Positions 1 to 13,700 of a stretch of DNA of 64,000 nt are shown here, in pieces. The notes under the pieces are model-generated. The model had not been told where the DNA came from. It did not search any database and saw only the letters and a list, made by a program, of their open reading frames with translations. The DNA is from Archilochus colubris (taxonomy: Eukaryota; Chordata; Aves; Apodiformes; Trochilidae). The stretch spans positions 2,365,269 to 2,429,268 of the forward strand of contig CM041102.1 of the NCBI GenBank assembly GCA_023079485.1, in the 5' to 3' direction. The stretch's first letter is position 1; every line of letters begins with the position of its first letter. Both the position numbers and the translations under genes were made by a program.

Positions 1-3000
1 GGTATTGGGAAGCTCTGTGTTCCACCATCCTGGCCTTAGGAAAAGGCTGCAGTGGCAGTGGGAGCTGTGAGCATCCCCACTGTGACTCTGGCTGCTCTGA
101 AATCCCTTCTCCCCTCACTCTTTCTGGGTTTGTGTTGAACAAGAAGATGCTGCCAGCACTGTGGGTCATCTCCTGGTGTTGGCTGCTTGGACAGGAGCAT
201 CTTCCTGCCAGGACAGAGAGGTTGGGCTGTCCTTACTGGGAATCCTGAGCTAAACCACTTGCTTCTGGGAGCATCCCACCCTGCAGCTTCACAGGTCTTG
301 CTGTGCTCCTTGGTTGGCCATCTCTGCCCACCAGGGTGCTGAGCAGAGCTGTGTCCCTGCAAGGTCCTGCTCCCCTTCTCCTCACCCATTCCTGCTTCTG
401 CTTAAAAGCTGCATCCACTTAGAGGAGAGGGAGAAAAAAACTACTGCAAAGTCACTGCTCACTGCAGAGAGGGTCCTGGATGACATTGCCAGCTTAGCTT
501 GGTACCCACGCAGTGTGGAAATGTTCATTTACAGGCAGAACATGGCACTTGGCAGCACTTTTCTTTTCCTCTGAGTTGGAGGGTGGTGCTGAAGGGGTGG
601 CCATGACTGGATGCTTGGATTTTTTCTTGTTATCCCCCCCATTTGGTAAAAGTACAAAGACATAACTGTGCAGTTAGGGGATTTGCAGAGATATTTCTCA
701 TCATCATTAAAGCAGTCTCATTCTTCCTTGTGTGCAGCAAGCTGGTTTGGGGAGCAGTCGTGGTTAGATGTTCTTGCTTTCCTTGACAGTGAGTTTGTAA
801 CTACATGCAGCAGCTTTTCCCAATCCATCTTTGGTGTAAAGCAATGCAGTCTGCTTTGTCCTGACCTGGCAATTTTTCATCTGCCTTCATGAAGTCTCCC
901 CCTTCACCATAATAACCCAAATTTGCAACCTCATCTGTAGGAGTGGTGCCTTTGGTTTGCATGGAAGCACTAAGAGCAGAATATGTGATTATCCTAAAGG
1001 TATGACAGATGGATGTTGAAAATTTATTAATTTTTGCTTGGTTTTTTTTTCTACACAAAGCTCTTGTCACTTTTTTTTAGTTTTATAAAGTGGAATTCTA
1101 ACAGTTCATTGTGTTCTGCAATGAGCAAACAGAGAGATGCATTTATAGCAAAACATTGGCTTCATAAGTCGTATCAACTAGATCTTCACATCAAAGTCAG
1201 AAAAGACTTTTGGTTTTCCTGTGAAAACTCAACCTGTGGGTTGAGGTGGAGTTCTGTGTCCCAACTGTTTGTAATTATCAGGCAATAGTGTGTGTTACCT
1301 GTCTGATAATCCTGTTGAGACAAAATCTCTGTGCATTGGTTTCTCACTCAAGAGAGTAGAGATGCAACCTCTTTATCTGCAACTTTTGCATCTCTTTTGT
1401 ACCCGTGTGTTGCATATGCATTGATTTGGGTTTTTAGTTCAAATTTGAGCCCAGGAATTGCTGAAACACCTGGATGTCCCCTTTGCTTCCCTGGGGCAGC
1501 ACAGAGAGTTCTGAGTCGTGGTACTTGCACATGGCCTGAGAAATGCTGGAAGTGAAGCAAGGGTAAAGAACAGAATTACAGCACCAGCCCCTAAACTGCA
1601 GCTCCAGCAGAAGTCCTGCCAGGGCTGAAACTTCCCAGTAAGAAAACAAAAAAAAAAGCCCCTGATTCAGCCCTTTTGTCTATGCAGCTTTTTATTTTGC
1701 CCCCAGCTCCATCCCTGCTGCTGGCCACTATCTCTGAGCATTTCCCTTTTATTTGGTGCAAAGATGGGGCTGAGAATTTTGTTTTGTGATGCTCTCCCAT
1801 GTCTGTACAGACGAGTTCATGGTCTCTTCACCAAATCCCACATTTCTTACTCTCTTTGTAAATGGTGTTTCAGCTGAATGCCATCCACATAATGCACAGG
1901 ACTCCCTTTCCATGTGGACTCAAATACAGTTGTGACCCATGAGCCTTGATATCTCCTTTTAATTTGATTCTTTAATGTGCAATCAGAGTTAAAAGTCTGT
2001 AAAGTAGTTCTGTACTGTCTGGTTGACATCAGCCTGTTTCAAAGAGTTTTCTTATTTTCTCACATTCCAAGTGGATCATAAGAAAACTTCCATTAGCAGC
2101 TGGGTTTCCTTGCCTTGCTCCTGCTCTTGCTTGCCCAGGAGTGACCCAGTTGATGGTGGCACTGTATTTATGCAGCTACATGTACCCAGATTTTGGCTTG
2201 TTAACTGATCTGTGTAATTGGGTGGGATCTTCTTGGGATGGTGACATCATGTGTCAACACTGTCCAAGATGCCACCCCAGAGCATCACTGTAATCATCCT
2301 GTGTTGTGTCAGAAATCTTTCCAAGTGTCACACAATGTCTAGAATGACCAGAACAGGGGGAAAAACCCCATGCAACATCAAACCCCAGAATCCCTTGGAA
2401 ACGTAAGAGCTTTATTCCTGCAAGTTGAAGGGGTTTGGGTCAGGTGTTGCTGGTGACATGCCAAATCCCAGCCAGTTTGTCCTCAAGGAGATGAAATCCC
2501 AGGAGGCAGCTGGATTTGGGCTGGCTGGGGGACAGATCATATCCCAGGTGGGAGGGTTTTGGTTTCCTTGCAGGCTTGTCAGAAATAGGTGGTATATCCA
2601 GAACTTGGAAAGTGTATTTACTTTGTGGTGTTTGTTATAAGGTTGTATTTTTCTATGGAGGTATTCAGTGTGTCTGATCTTGTCTATATTACCAAGAAAA
2701 GCCCTTATTTAAAAATATCTCTATATAGCAAGTAAAGTCTATTCCATAGCTGACATCCAGTACTCTGGTAGCAGAAACAGAAGGCAGGGGGTCTCAAGGT
2801 GACCCACCTGTAACACTTTGTGTTGCCATCAGGCACTTGGAATCCTTTGCAGTTTAATTTATACACCTGCCTTCCTTTTACCACTTTGCTGGATTTGTAA
2901 AGTTGAGGGCTGTGGTTTTGTTTTTTTTTTCCCCACCAGAAACTACCAAAATAAAGATGGATTGGATTACTAAACATTTGTATTTGTCCTGCCTGTGTTT

Positions 3001-6000
3001 TTTCCCTGAAACAGGGAGACTTCCAACAGCCTGGGCCATCCCCAGGACCACGATGAGGTGTGAATGGGTGAGTGGGCTCAGAGGGGGGTGGAATTTGGGT
3101 AGAGTGTAGGTGAGGAAACCCTTGGCATGGCTGAGAGGGATGTCAGGCTTCAGGAATTGCATATTTGTAGCTGAATCCAGGGAATTGCAGTGTTGCAACA
3201 CTTAGGATTGGGGCTAGAGCTGAGCCTGTGGCAGCTGTGTGCTCCTGGCACGTCGTGCCGTGCATCTGCAGGGATGAATCACGTTCAGACACTTGAAAAT
3301 CAGCCCTGCCAAAAAACAAAGCAAACAAACAACAAAAATATCCATTTTTCTGGATGTATCCCTGCCCCAGGCCAACGCTCTGGGTGGCTGGTTGGGTGCT
3401 GACTCCAGCACAAGGTACAGGGTGCTGCTGGGGGCTGAAGGTGGAACGTGGAATGATGGATGGACACCAGGGATGGAGTGTGGTGGGGAGGGGTCCAGCA
3501 AAGGACCCAGCAAAATGAATGGGGGTTGTGCCTCAGTTTCCCTGGAGCTCTCAAATGGGAAGGGAAATAACCCCAAAGAAATCTCATCTGAATTTGGTGA
3601 CAGTTCCCAGGTTTTCATACTAGTTTAATGGTGTGTGGCATGGCATTTAATTTTTTTTAAGACTAAAGTTAACCCTTGTCATGCAAGAGATCTTCAGGAA
3701 GGCCCCCATTTAGTGCTCTTTAGCTGCTCCTCAGGGTCACTTTGGTCTGGGTCCAAAGCAGTGCTTGGAGCAGGTGTCATTTTTAGATTAAAATGTATTT
3801 TTTGTTGCTGAAGTGCAGCCATGGCAGGGCTTGGTGTCCTGCCAGGAGCACACATGGCACAGGGCATGTGTTGGAAGCACAGTGGCTATGTTGGGATGTG
3901 CATCCTCACTCTGCTTTTTTTGCAGCCAGGAGTTGCCTTCCCCACTTCTTATTTGTTGCCTGGTGGGAAGTGATGGAGGAAAAGGTTCTGCTCCTTGCTG
4001 AAATGAGCTCATTCCTCGAAAATGAGTAAAGCAACAGCTGCAGAAGAGCTACGGCCTTTTGTTAAGCAAGAACCAGAGAGCTTTTGTGGTTTTAGTCAGC
4101 TCTGCAAGTCAGATGTGGAGTCCTCGAGCTGCTGAAGTTCTGGGACAGTCAAATTCTTGTAACTACTTGAATTATCATGTGGCTGGACACCCTTCCAGCT
4201 CATTTGGCTTTCCTGACTGACTTGATTTCCTCACCGCCCTGTTTTGAATGCAGAACCATTAGAAACCTGTTTTTTCTTAAAAAAAATAAACACCTAAAAC
4301 AAACTCCATCCTGATTCCAGCTGTGTGGCAGATGCTGAAAAAGCAATTAACAGAAGTGAAAGCTAAAAAAAAATAAAAATAAAAATACTGTATTATTAAA
4401 GGAAGGGGAAAAGAGCAGTGAGAAATAAGGATCCTGTTGCTCCTCTGCTCTGGAGAGGAGAGAGTGCTTGCTGACTCAGGCTCCCAGCAGGATGGGGAGG
4501 AGGGTGCTGAAGATTTCCCTCCTGAGAAGCTCGGGATTGGGGAGCTGATGGTGGCCACATCCCAGCTCTCCCTGGGACTTGGGGGAACCAAGTTGTGACC
4601 CTGCACGCAACACGCAGGTCCTGCTGAGTACTGCACAACGTTGCCTTGCTCTCTGGAAGATCCAGGCCAGCTGGCCAGAGGCATTGCTCCCTGCTTGGGT
4701 GGTTGCTCCAGAAGTTTTGGGAGTGCTGGGAGCGGACTCTGACGTCAGGCTGGAGAGGGGCATGGCCATCAGCTCTGCTACGGGCTTGGACCCCCTCCAG
4801 AACTGCAAAGAGAGGAAGAGCCTGGACATCTCGGGGCTGAAGGAGACCTATTCCTGATGGAAAACCCCTTATCAGGTAAAGAATTCCGTGTTTGTCTTCT
4901 CTGAAGGGAAAAAGGACACCTGGGGTATCTTCGTGCAGGGGTTGTGTTTGGTGATGGCTTTTTTCCTTATTAAGTGTTAAGCTGGATGCAAAAGGGATGT
5001 GCTTTCCAGCTCTGTTCTCTGACAAACCTTGAGCTTCACATCAAAGTTTTTTAAGGGGCAAAGGAGCAAAACTCTTCTGGATATGCCTGGATTTAGACCC
5101 TCCCTTGCTGCAGGTTGAGGGCTGGGTCCTCCCTGCTCTGATCCCTCCTTTTGCTCCCCCTCCTCCAGCCTTGCCAGCACCAAGAAAAGCTGCAGAAAAC
5201 GTGGACCCCTAAAGTTCACCCTCTCTGTGTGACCCAAAGGGTTGATCTTTGATAGGGGGCAAAACTTCAAGCTCTGTTTTTCTTAAGTTGAGTGTAGGGG
5301 GAAAAAAAACCCGACTTGCTTCCAGCACCCCCTGTTAAGAGCAGCATCAGTATGGATGCTTCTCATGTTTATCAGGAGGCAAAGCCAGGGCTGCAGAGGG
5401 GCCAGAGGCAGGTTTTATGTTTGCAGTAACTGGCAGAGAGGAGAGGATGGGGAGAGCACGTTCATCTCTGTGCTCCCCACGTGCTGGGATTAGTGCCTTG
5501 GCTGTGGGAAAGAAAAAGCAGCTCCTGGGGAAGCAGGAGACCCATTGCATCTTGCTGTCCTCGTAGCCAGCAGCCAGAAATTCCTCCTATTTGCTCCTAG
5601 GGGTTAATCCCAATGTGCTCTGTTAAGTTGTTGTTGCAGGAAAAATAAAATAAAATTTATTTTAAATCCCGTGGAGGTGCCAAATAGGAAATCCCAGAGA
5701 TGGTGACTACATGATGTGGGTGTATGGGACAGGCTTCTGGGACAGCCTGGGGTGCACACAGGATCCCAGTGGAAGTTCTTGCAATGCCTGAGGAATGTGA
5801 TCCTGGGGAGTGAGAAGTCTGGGGGCATTTACTGAGCCCTCAGAAGGGAAATGCTTCCAGAGACACCGAGTTGTACAAGTGATGCTCTTGCTGGCTTGAA
5901 GCTTCTCAGATGCTGTTGCTTCTAAATAAATAGCTGATGTTTGTTCCTCTCCTCTGAGACTGCAGGTTTGGATCTTGGGTCTTGTAGAGCCATCTCTCCT

Positions 6001-7639
6001 GCTTATGTTTTGTGCCTTTTGAGTATTGAATTTAAATTGAAATTCTGATAAAGTTTGTGGAGCATTTGTGGGCAGTTTCACTTGTTTAACTTGCTGGGTT
6101 GATATTTTGGGGGTATTTGAGTATTTGTTTCTTGCTCCAAATGCAGAAATAAGATGAAGAGTGAAAGGAAATCCATTGGAATTTTTTTAAAAAGTTTTAG
6201 ATTGGCTCCATCTCTTTCCCAATGAAGTGTTCATGAAGTCTGCAGAGATTCCATCCCACTTTTACAAGGCTTTCATGTTTTCCATCTTATCCAAATATTC
6301 CAGCATGAACTTCTGTTTACTGCCCCAACATCCTGAGCTGGGTGGTTGCTTTCAGATCACAACAACTCCAAACCCTGAGCAATCCCAACAGGGCTTCCTA
6401 GAAATCCTTTCCTCTTTGCCTTTTCCCTGTCTTGTAGGCTCCAGTGGGAAGCAGAGGGGAAAGCTGGATGCAGGGAAAGCAGAGCACCCAGGAATTGTGC
6501 TGACAGTCCAAGGGTAAACAGGGATTCTGGATCCAGTGCCCTGGGAGTATGCAAACATTGAATTCTTCCAAAAACAAACAAGGAAAGGAACAGAGCAGTG
6601 GAACCGTTTTATTAAATCCAGCTGCCCAACCCATGAAATCAGAAAATTATGTCCAAGGGGAAAAGCTCACAATGTGTTTGAGGTTGCTTTGATTTTTTTT
6701 TGTGTTTCGGCCATTTGAAAGGATTAAAATACAAAAACATGGGCTGAGGTTCCCTCCCCTGCTCTTCTCGGGGGGGTCATGGAACCACTCACCCACCCTG
6801 CAGCTCCTCTTGTCCTTGCAGAGGATACTTGCTGCTTGGCCTCATCATCAAAGGTGGAGCTGAAAGAAATATTCCCCATAAAAATATCCTCCAATAAACA
6901 CTCCTGGCACAGTATTTAGGATAGAAAGGAACACCCTGGTGTCTTAATGCTGCCCTGCTCTGGCTGTACTAGACTTATAAGTCATGCTTTTAGGATTTGG
7001 GTGAGAACATGACCAATGGTCCCTCAGCATCTGCTTCAAGCCCCTTTTAGCCTTTCACCACCTCCTGGGTGGCAGCTGCCTATAGATGGCATGGGGAGAA
7101 GGTAATGTATGTCCTGGGGGTCTTTCAGGGTCTAATTTCAGCATCTAGAGCAGCTGAGCAGTGGTTTGTCAACAAACCACGTGGATAAAGGAGGCAAATT
7201 CAGGAGCTGGAGTTGCTGCTGCAGATCATGTGTGTTTTATAAATGTTTGGAGTAACTAGAAAAAAAAACAAGAAAAGAAAAATATTTGTTTTCTACAGAT
7301 ATTCAGTCCTCTTACAATTTTAGTACAGGACAACCTGACCTTTCTGTTGCTAATCTCATGGAGGTGAAGAATCAAGCTATAGGCAGTTGAATGCCTCTTC
7401 CTGCAAAACTTCTTTGGGATGAAGAAGGATGAAGCTGTGCAAGAGGCAGCTGAGTCCACCCCAGCTCTCTGTTCCTTCCATGATATTGGGCTATTTTTTT
7501 TTTTCACACTTCTCCTTTGTTGTCCAAATTATAAAATGGGGAAAAGCTCCACTTCCTCTGAAGTGGTGTTTACCCAGGTAAATCTACTCATGTCCAGTGA
7601 TCTGTTTTATTCTAAATGACATTATCTTTCTCTCCCTAG
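1..7639. other. Upstream region without a recognised gene
   Basis: No ABCA exon, other known protein domain, RNA gene or sizeable transposon was recognised. Short open frames exist on both strands, but none shows a domain. A perfect CRE-like TGACGTCA lies at 4740-4747. Part of this region may be intron 1 of gene A, since the first coding exon begins with an acceptor, or the gap to an upstream neighbour. Confidence 0.6.
4740..4747. promoter_or_regulatory. CRE-like palindrome TGACGTCA
   Basis: Perfect 8-base cAMP-response-element consensus, containing a CpG in otherwise CpG-poor DNA. It lies about 130 nt before a possible donor (gtaaag at 4876). Function is not shown; a single 8-mer can occur by chance. 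Confidence 0.25.
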
Positions 7640-7752
7640 GTGGGAAAATGCAAGGGATATTCAAGACAACCTCAAAAATATTTCAGCAAACTTGTGTTTT
7701 GCTATGGAAAAATATTCTTCTGGTGTGGAGGATGAAGACAGAAAGTTTTCAG
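7640..7752 (+). CDS. Gene A exon 1 (first coding exon; CDS from 7648)
   Basis: The acceptor ctctccctag is followed by 8 nt of 5'UTR and ATG at 7648. Codes for residues 1-35, the cytosolic N terminus with the LLWKN motif also seen at the same place in gene B. It ends in TTTCAG followed by gcaagt, a GC donor instead of GT. The start was chosen because gene B has its ATG at the same offset (8 nt) from its acceptor. Confidence 0.9.
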
Positions 7753-10700
7753 GCAAGTGTGTCTTCTCCCAAAGGGAAGTTTGGATTTCCACCAGGAAGG
7801 GTTTTTCTGTTGCATGGTTTTTGGGCTAGGTGATACATGAGAAGCATCAGCTGCTAATGTGGTTCTCTAGAAAATGTCAGCAGTTCCATTTCATCCAGTG
7901 ACACTACAGTATCCCAACATAATAAGGGCTTGTTCCAGAGCTGGCTTGTTCCTCTTGGTTGCTGATCCCATTCCTGCTCTCTCCAGAAGAACACAATGTG
8001 CAGTTCACAATGGCTGGGGTAGAATTATCAGCAGACCTTGCTGGCTCTGCTACTAAGAAAACATGTTTTCCACTTGGAACACTCCTTGTCTTTTAAAATT
8101 ACTACACCTGTGAAATCACTCTTCCTCCTTTACAGAAAGAAGGCATTCAGGGCTGGAGGAACCAGATCCCCCAGGCAGCCCAAGGACTTTTGTCCTCCAG
8201 TTCTGAAGACACTTCCCATCCCACCCAACCCCCAGGCCGCTGCCCCTTACCTTGGAATTTCTTTCCTTTCCTCTAGGAATGGATTACATCGGCGGTTTTG
8301 CTCTTAGTAATACAAATGGCATCCTTTGTGGTGTCCTCCTACCTGCAGAGAGAAATGCCTTACACTTTCCTTGGGAAGCTGGATGATTCCCTGATCAATG
8401 CCACAGGAGTCACTCTCGCCTACACCCCCATAACAAACACCACCAGGAGGATCATGAGCAAAGTGGGCTCTGTCTCTGTCCTCAGGGGTAATGCTTCTCC
8501 CCAGTCCTTCCCATCCTGATGCTGTGGGCACCCCAACCTTCACTGGGGATGGGGGGGAGGGGGAGAAGAGAATAAAATTTTGGAGGGTGGACACGTCCAT
8601 GGGGGTTTTTTGTGACTATGTGAAGTTGCAGCTTTCGTGGTTTCGGAACAAACACCACCAGGAGGATCATGAGCAAAGTGGGCTCTGGCTCTGTCCTCAG
8701 GGGTAATGCTGCTCCCCAGTCCTTCCCATCCTGATGCTGTGGGCACCTCAACCTTCATTGGGGTTGGGGGGGAGGGGGAGAAGAGAAAATGGACAATATA
8801 ATTCTGGAAGGTTCACACACCCGTGGGGTTTTTTTGTGACTATGTGAAGTTGCAGCTTTCATGGTTTCATAACAAACACCACCAGGATCATGAGCAAAGG
8901 GGGCTCTGGCTCTGTCCTCAAGGGTAATGCTGCTCCCCAGTCCTTTCCATCCTGATGCTGTGGGCACCCCAACCTTCATTGGGGTGTTGGAGGGGGGGAG
9001 GGGAAGAAGAGAAAATAGACATATATATATATAATCTTGGAGGGTTCACACACCCGTGGGTTTTGGGTTTTTTTGCAACTACACCAAGTTTCAGCTTTCG
9101 TGGTTTTGTAATTTTTTCCTTCTTCTTCTTTTTAAATGATAGGTGTCATAATAGAAGAGATGGAAAATGAGGAAGAAATGGAAACAAGAGGGATTTTGGA
9201 GGACGACACTATTGGTGTTGTTTTTCGGGATGACCTCTCCTACCACCTGAGATTCCAAAGCTACACCATGGCATCCCCTGAGGATGTCTTTGATCACATT
9301 GGTAACAAGAGAAATCAAACCAGAGAACTTGTTTTTTTCACATAAAAATGCTTAGATGGATCCCTGGGCTGCCAAGCCACTGAGAAAAGATAGAGGCTAA
9401 ATGATGTGCTAAATGCTTCAAGAAAGCTTTTGGAACTTGAGGTTTTGTTCAAGTAAAAGGAAAGAAATGTCAGGGGAAATGTTTTGAAGAAGACAGAGAT
9501 TTTATTCCCAATATTTATTCCTCTCTCTTATATGTTTCATTGTGTCAAACCATGCCCTGAAAAGGAGCCTCATGTGTGCATACAGTGCAGAGGCAGATGT
9601 TAAATACATTTAAACATAAAACTCCATACACTTTGCTCCTTCTTTGACCAAATGCACCCCTATTTACTGACCAAAAGTAGTCAGCTCTCCAAAGCAAGAA
9701 GTAAGATTATTAGCTGATAAAATCAAGTGAGTTCAGCAGTTGATGGGGGGAAAAAAATAGACTTTGCTAAGAACTGATCTTGGAAAATGGAAATGATAGA
9801 AAAAAGACTGAGTAAAAACAGAACTTGATTTCCAGGTTTGTAGTCAAATAAGTTTTTTACCCTCGACATAAAGAGAAGCATCAATATAAATATATTTCTG
9901 GGAACAGATAGCTCAAATTCTTCTTGTTCTTTCTTTTTTTTTATTTTAATCTTTTTTTTTCCCCTTTCCCACAGTTACCTGCCACAGCCATGCATACAGT
10001 TCCTGCAAAGTTCCTCTCTATGGGTACTGGGGTTTCGTGGCAGTGCAGTCCAGTATCGATGCAGCAGTCATAGAAGTGAGTGTGATCAGGATGGAAAAGA
10101 TGTTTTCTGTTCTTTCCAGAGTTACCTGGAAACTTAAACAAGCAAACAACCCCCCCCAAATTCATTACTTTTCTGTGTTTGCTAACTTTTTTAATCCATA
10201 CTGTGATTCAGAAGTTGAAAGAGTGATGGATCCTTCTTGTTCTCAAGGCAGTGTTAAGAGTTTTTTTGGGTAAAAAGGTGCTAAATATTGAGGTTATTTG
10301 CCACTTATAAATGTAATATTGTTATTGGCTGACTAGCCCTAGAAGGATTTCCTATGAAAACCTCTTTGTTCTGATGCTGGCTATGTCATTACAGAAAATC
10401 AAATTAGTGACTGATTTCTTTTCTCCAGATGAAAACAAACCACTCTGTCTGGGAGGAGGTGAAATCCATCAGTGGCATTCGTCTGGAATCCCCCTCGATG
10501 AGATCTGTGAATAAACTGGATTATACTTGGATCATCATTTATCTTATCTTGTGTTTCTGCCCCTATATGTACTTCTTGTCAGTCAAAGTTACCAGAGAAA
10601 GAAAGAAGCTGAAGGTGTTAATGAGAGCAATGGGTCTGCAAGATACTGCATTCTGGTAAGTCTTATAGAAATAAATGGTGTAAATACAGGAATTCTGCCT

Positions 10701-13700
10701 AGAGGGTGTATCCTGGCTCACAGGATGGATCTGGGGCTTGGACCAGTATCCATAGCAATAACTCCTCCAACCCAACCAGCAGACACTTGCATTTGTGACA
10801 CTTGATTCCAACGGGATGAGGTTTAACATGGCCAAGTGCCGGGTCCTGCACTTTGGCCACAACAACCCCATGGGGAGCTCCAGGCTGGGCACAGAGTGGC
10901 AGAAAGGGACCTGGGAGTTTGGATTGCCAGGAAGCTGAACAGGAGCCAGCAGTGTGCCCAGGCGGCCAAGAAGGCCAATGGCATCCTGGGCTGGCTCAGG
11001 AACAGCGTGGCCAGCAGGTCCAGGGAAGGGATTCTGCCCCTGTGCTCAGCTCTGGTGAGGCCACAGCTTGAGTCCTGTGTCCAGTTCTGGGCCCCTCAGC
11101 TCAGGAAGGAGATTGAGGTGCTGGAGCAGGTCCAGAGAAGAGCAAGGAGGCTGTGAAGGGATCCAGCAGAATTCCTGTGAGGAAGGGCTGAGGGAGCTGG
11201 GGGTGTTGAGGCTGGAGAAGAGGAGGCTCAGGGGAGACCTCATCACTCTCTCCAACTCCCTGAAAGGAGGTTGGAGCCAGGGGGGGGTTGGGCTCTTTTC
11301 CCAGGCAACTCTCAGCAAGACAAGAGGGCAGGGTCTCAAGTTGTGCCAGGGGAGGTTTAGGTTGGAGATTAGAATTTCTTTCTGGAGAGGGTGATCAGGC
11401 ATTGGAATGGGCTGCCCAGGGAAGTAGTGGATTCTCCGTGTCTGGAGATATTTCAAAAGAGCCTGGATGTGGCACTGAGTGCCATGGTCTAGCAACCGCA
11501 ACGGTGGTTCAAGGGTTGGACTTGATGATCTCTGAGGTCCCTTCCAACCCAGCCAATTCTATGATTCTATGATTTCCTAACCAAAAGGTTGGGCTCTCTG
11601 GCACTGAGCTTACCTGCTGCTGAAGCAAAAATTTTGCTGCTTTTGTACCATGATATTTGCTGGAGGACCTGTTTCCAAGTGCTCTGCTACAGGATTGCTC
11701 TGCTTCCCTTCCCCCCAAAAAAACCCCAGAAACGAGACAGGTTAAGGTCTTGGTGTTGAGGTGTTGCCTCCACAAATGGCTGGATAGACACAGAAAACAG
11801 AAAAGAAAAAAAAAAAAAGAAAAACCAAAGAAAATGGTGAAGGACAGGGGAACATGGGGTCCTAAGCTTTTTGGGCATGAATATTTCACATTAGGAGAAA
11901 TTAGTGTTCCTGGCTGCAGAGCCTGTGCTTATATGCCCTGTAAATGGAAGTTTATTGGAAATGATGAAGCATTTAAACTAAAAAGAATGTGTCTTGTGCT
12001 GGCTGGGTAATGTGTCCTGTAGAGAGTCAAAAATTCCCTTTATTTGCAGGTTATCCTGGAGCTTGCTCTACACCATTTATATCTCCATAACCTCAAGCCT
12101 GCTGGCACTGATCACCATTAGAGGATTCATCTATGATCACAGCTTCTCTGAACTATATTTTTTTTATTTCTTTTATGGCATAGCATCTGTAAGTCTGCTT
12201 TTGTCTTCTTTAATGGTACCTGATTTATTTTTTTTTTTCTTTTGCCTAATCAAGGCATCTAAAACTTGAAGACTTCAGAGCATGGGAGGGATGGGCAGTG
12301 TATGAGAAGGTAACAAAGACCTCTCCAGTCATGGGATTTATTGTTATAATTTGTAGACTGATAAATCATTCCTAATATACTTTTTTTGAGATTCTGACTT
12401 GAAACCAGAGTAAAGAGAAATGCTGCCACCAGCACTGATGGGAAGGCTGAGCCTGGGTCCAGGGCTTCTTCCTTGGGAAACCCAGAGGGGTCTGACCTGT
12501 CTTTCCCTATATCCCTGCCCCAAATGAACATCAGAGCTGTCTGCTAAACAACACAACCCTTAAGATCTGCCATGTGCAGGGGACAACTGAAACTCAGCTG
12601 AATCTCTAATTCAGCTCCTTGGGTTTTCATGGTGCTGGTTTTGGTTTTTTTTTTCTAATTACCAGCAATAATGCATCCTGCTAATGACTGCTTAAATCCA
12701 CCCCAAAATGCTAATTATTGCCTGCTATTTTCTGCTGCAGGTTCACTTCTGTTTCATGCTCAGCTCACTGTTAAAGAAGCCAAACATTGTCACTTTTGTG
12801 GCATTTGCCCTGTACATCATCTTTGGGTTGCTGGGCTTTCTGATTTTGTTTGAAAAACTGCCATCCTCTTCAGAATGGGTTTTCAATCTCTTCAGTCCCT
12901 TTGCCTTTGCAGCTGGCATCTCAAAGGTAAGTTCAAAAGAAAACCAGCACATCATCATAGTTCAGCCCACAGGAAAAATCTGCAAAATTCTGCCAAATAA
13001 CAGTAGATTCCAGTCAGAATTCCAGTCAGAATTCCTGGAGTCCCTCAGGGGTCGGTGCTGGGACTGGTGTTGTTCAATATCTTCATCAACGACTTGGATG
13101 AGGGTATAGAATGTACCCTCAGCAAGTTTGCTGATGACACTAAGCTGGGAGGAGTGGCTGACACACCAGAAGGCTGTGCTGCCATTCAGAGAGACTTAGA
13201 CAGGCTGGAGAGTTGGGCAGAGAGAAACATGATGAAATTCAACAAGGGGAAGTGTAGAGTTTTGCATTTGGGGAAGAACAACCCAATGTCCCAGTATAGG
13301 TTGGGGGCTGACCTGCTGGAGAGCAGTGTAGGTGAAAGAGACCTGGGGGTCCTGGTAGACAAGAGGATGACCATGAGCCAGCAATGTGCCCTTGTGGCCA
13401 AGAAGGCCAATGGCATCCTGGGGTGCATTAGAAAGGGTGTGGTTAGTAGGTCAAGAGAGGTTCTCCTCCCCCTCTATTCTGCATTGGTGAGGCCGCACCT
13501 GGAGTATTGTGTCCAGTTCTGGGCCCCTCAGTTCAAGAAGGACAGGGAAGTGCTTGAAAGAGTCCAGCGCAGAGCTACTAAGATGATTAAGGGAGTGGAA
13601 CATCTCCTTATGAGGAAAGGCTGAGGGAGCTGGGTCTCTTTAGTTTGGAGAAAAGGAGACTGAGGGGTGACCTCATCAATGTTTTCAAATATGTAAGGGG

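Noticed and set aside
4396..5025. Minus-strand 209-codon ORF
   Set aside because: No recognisable domain or splice context; composition resembles random Pro/Ser-rich translation.
8304..8979. Minus-strand ORFs of 72-98 codons with GWEGLG repeats
   Set aside because: Shadows of the triplicated exon 2/intron segment.
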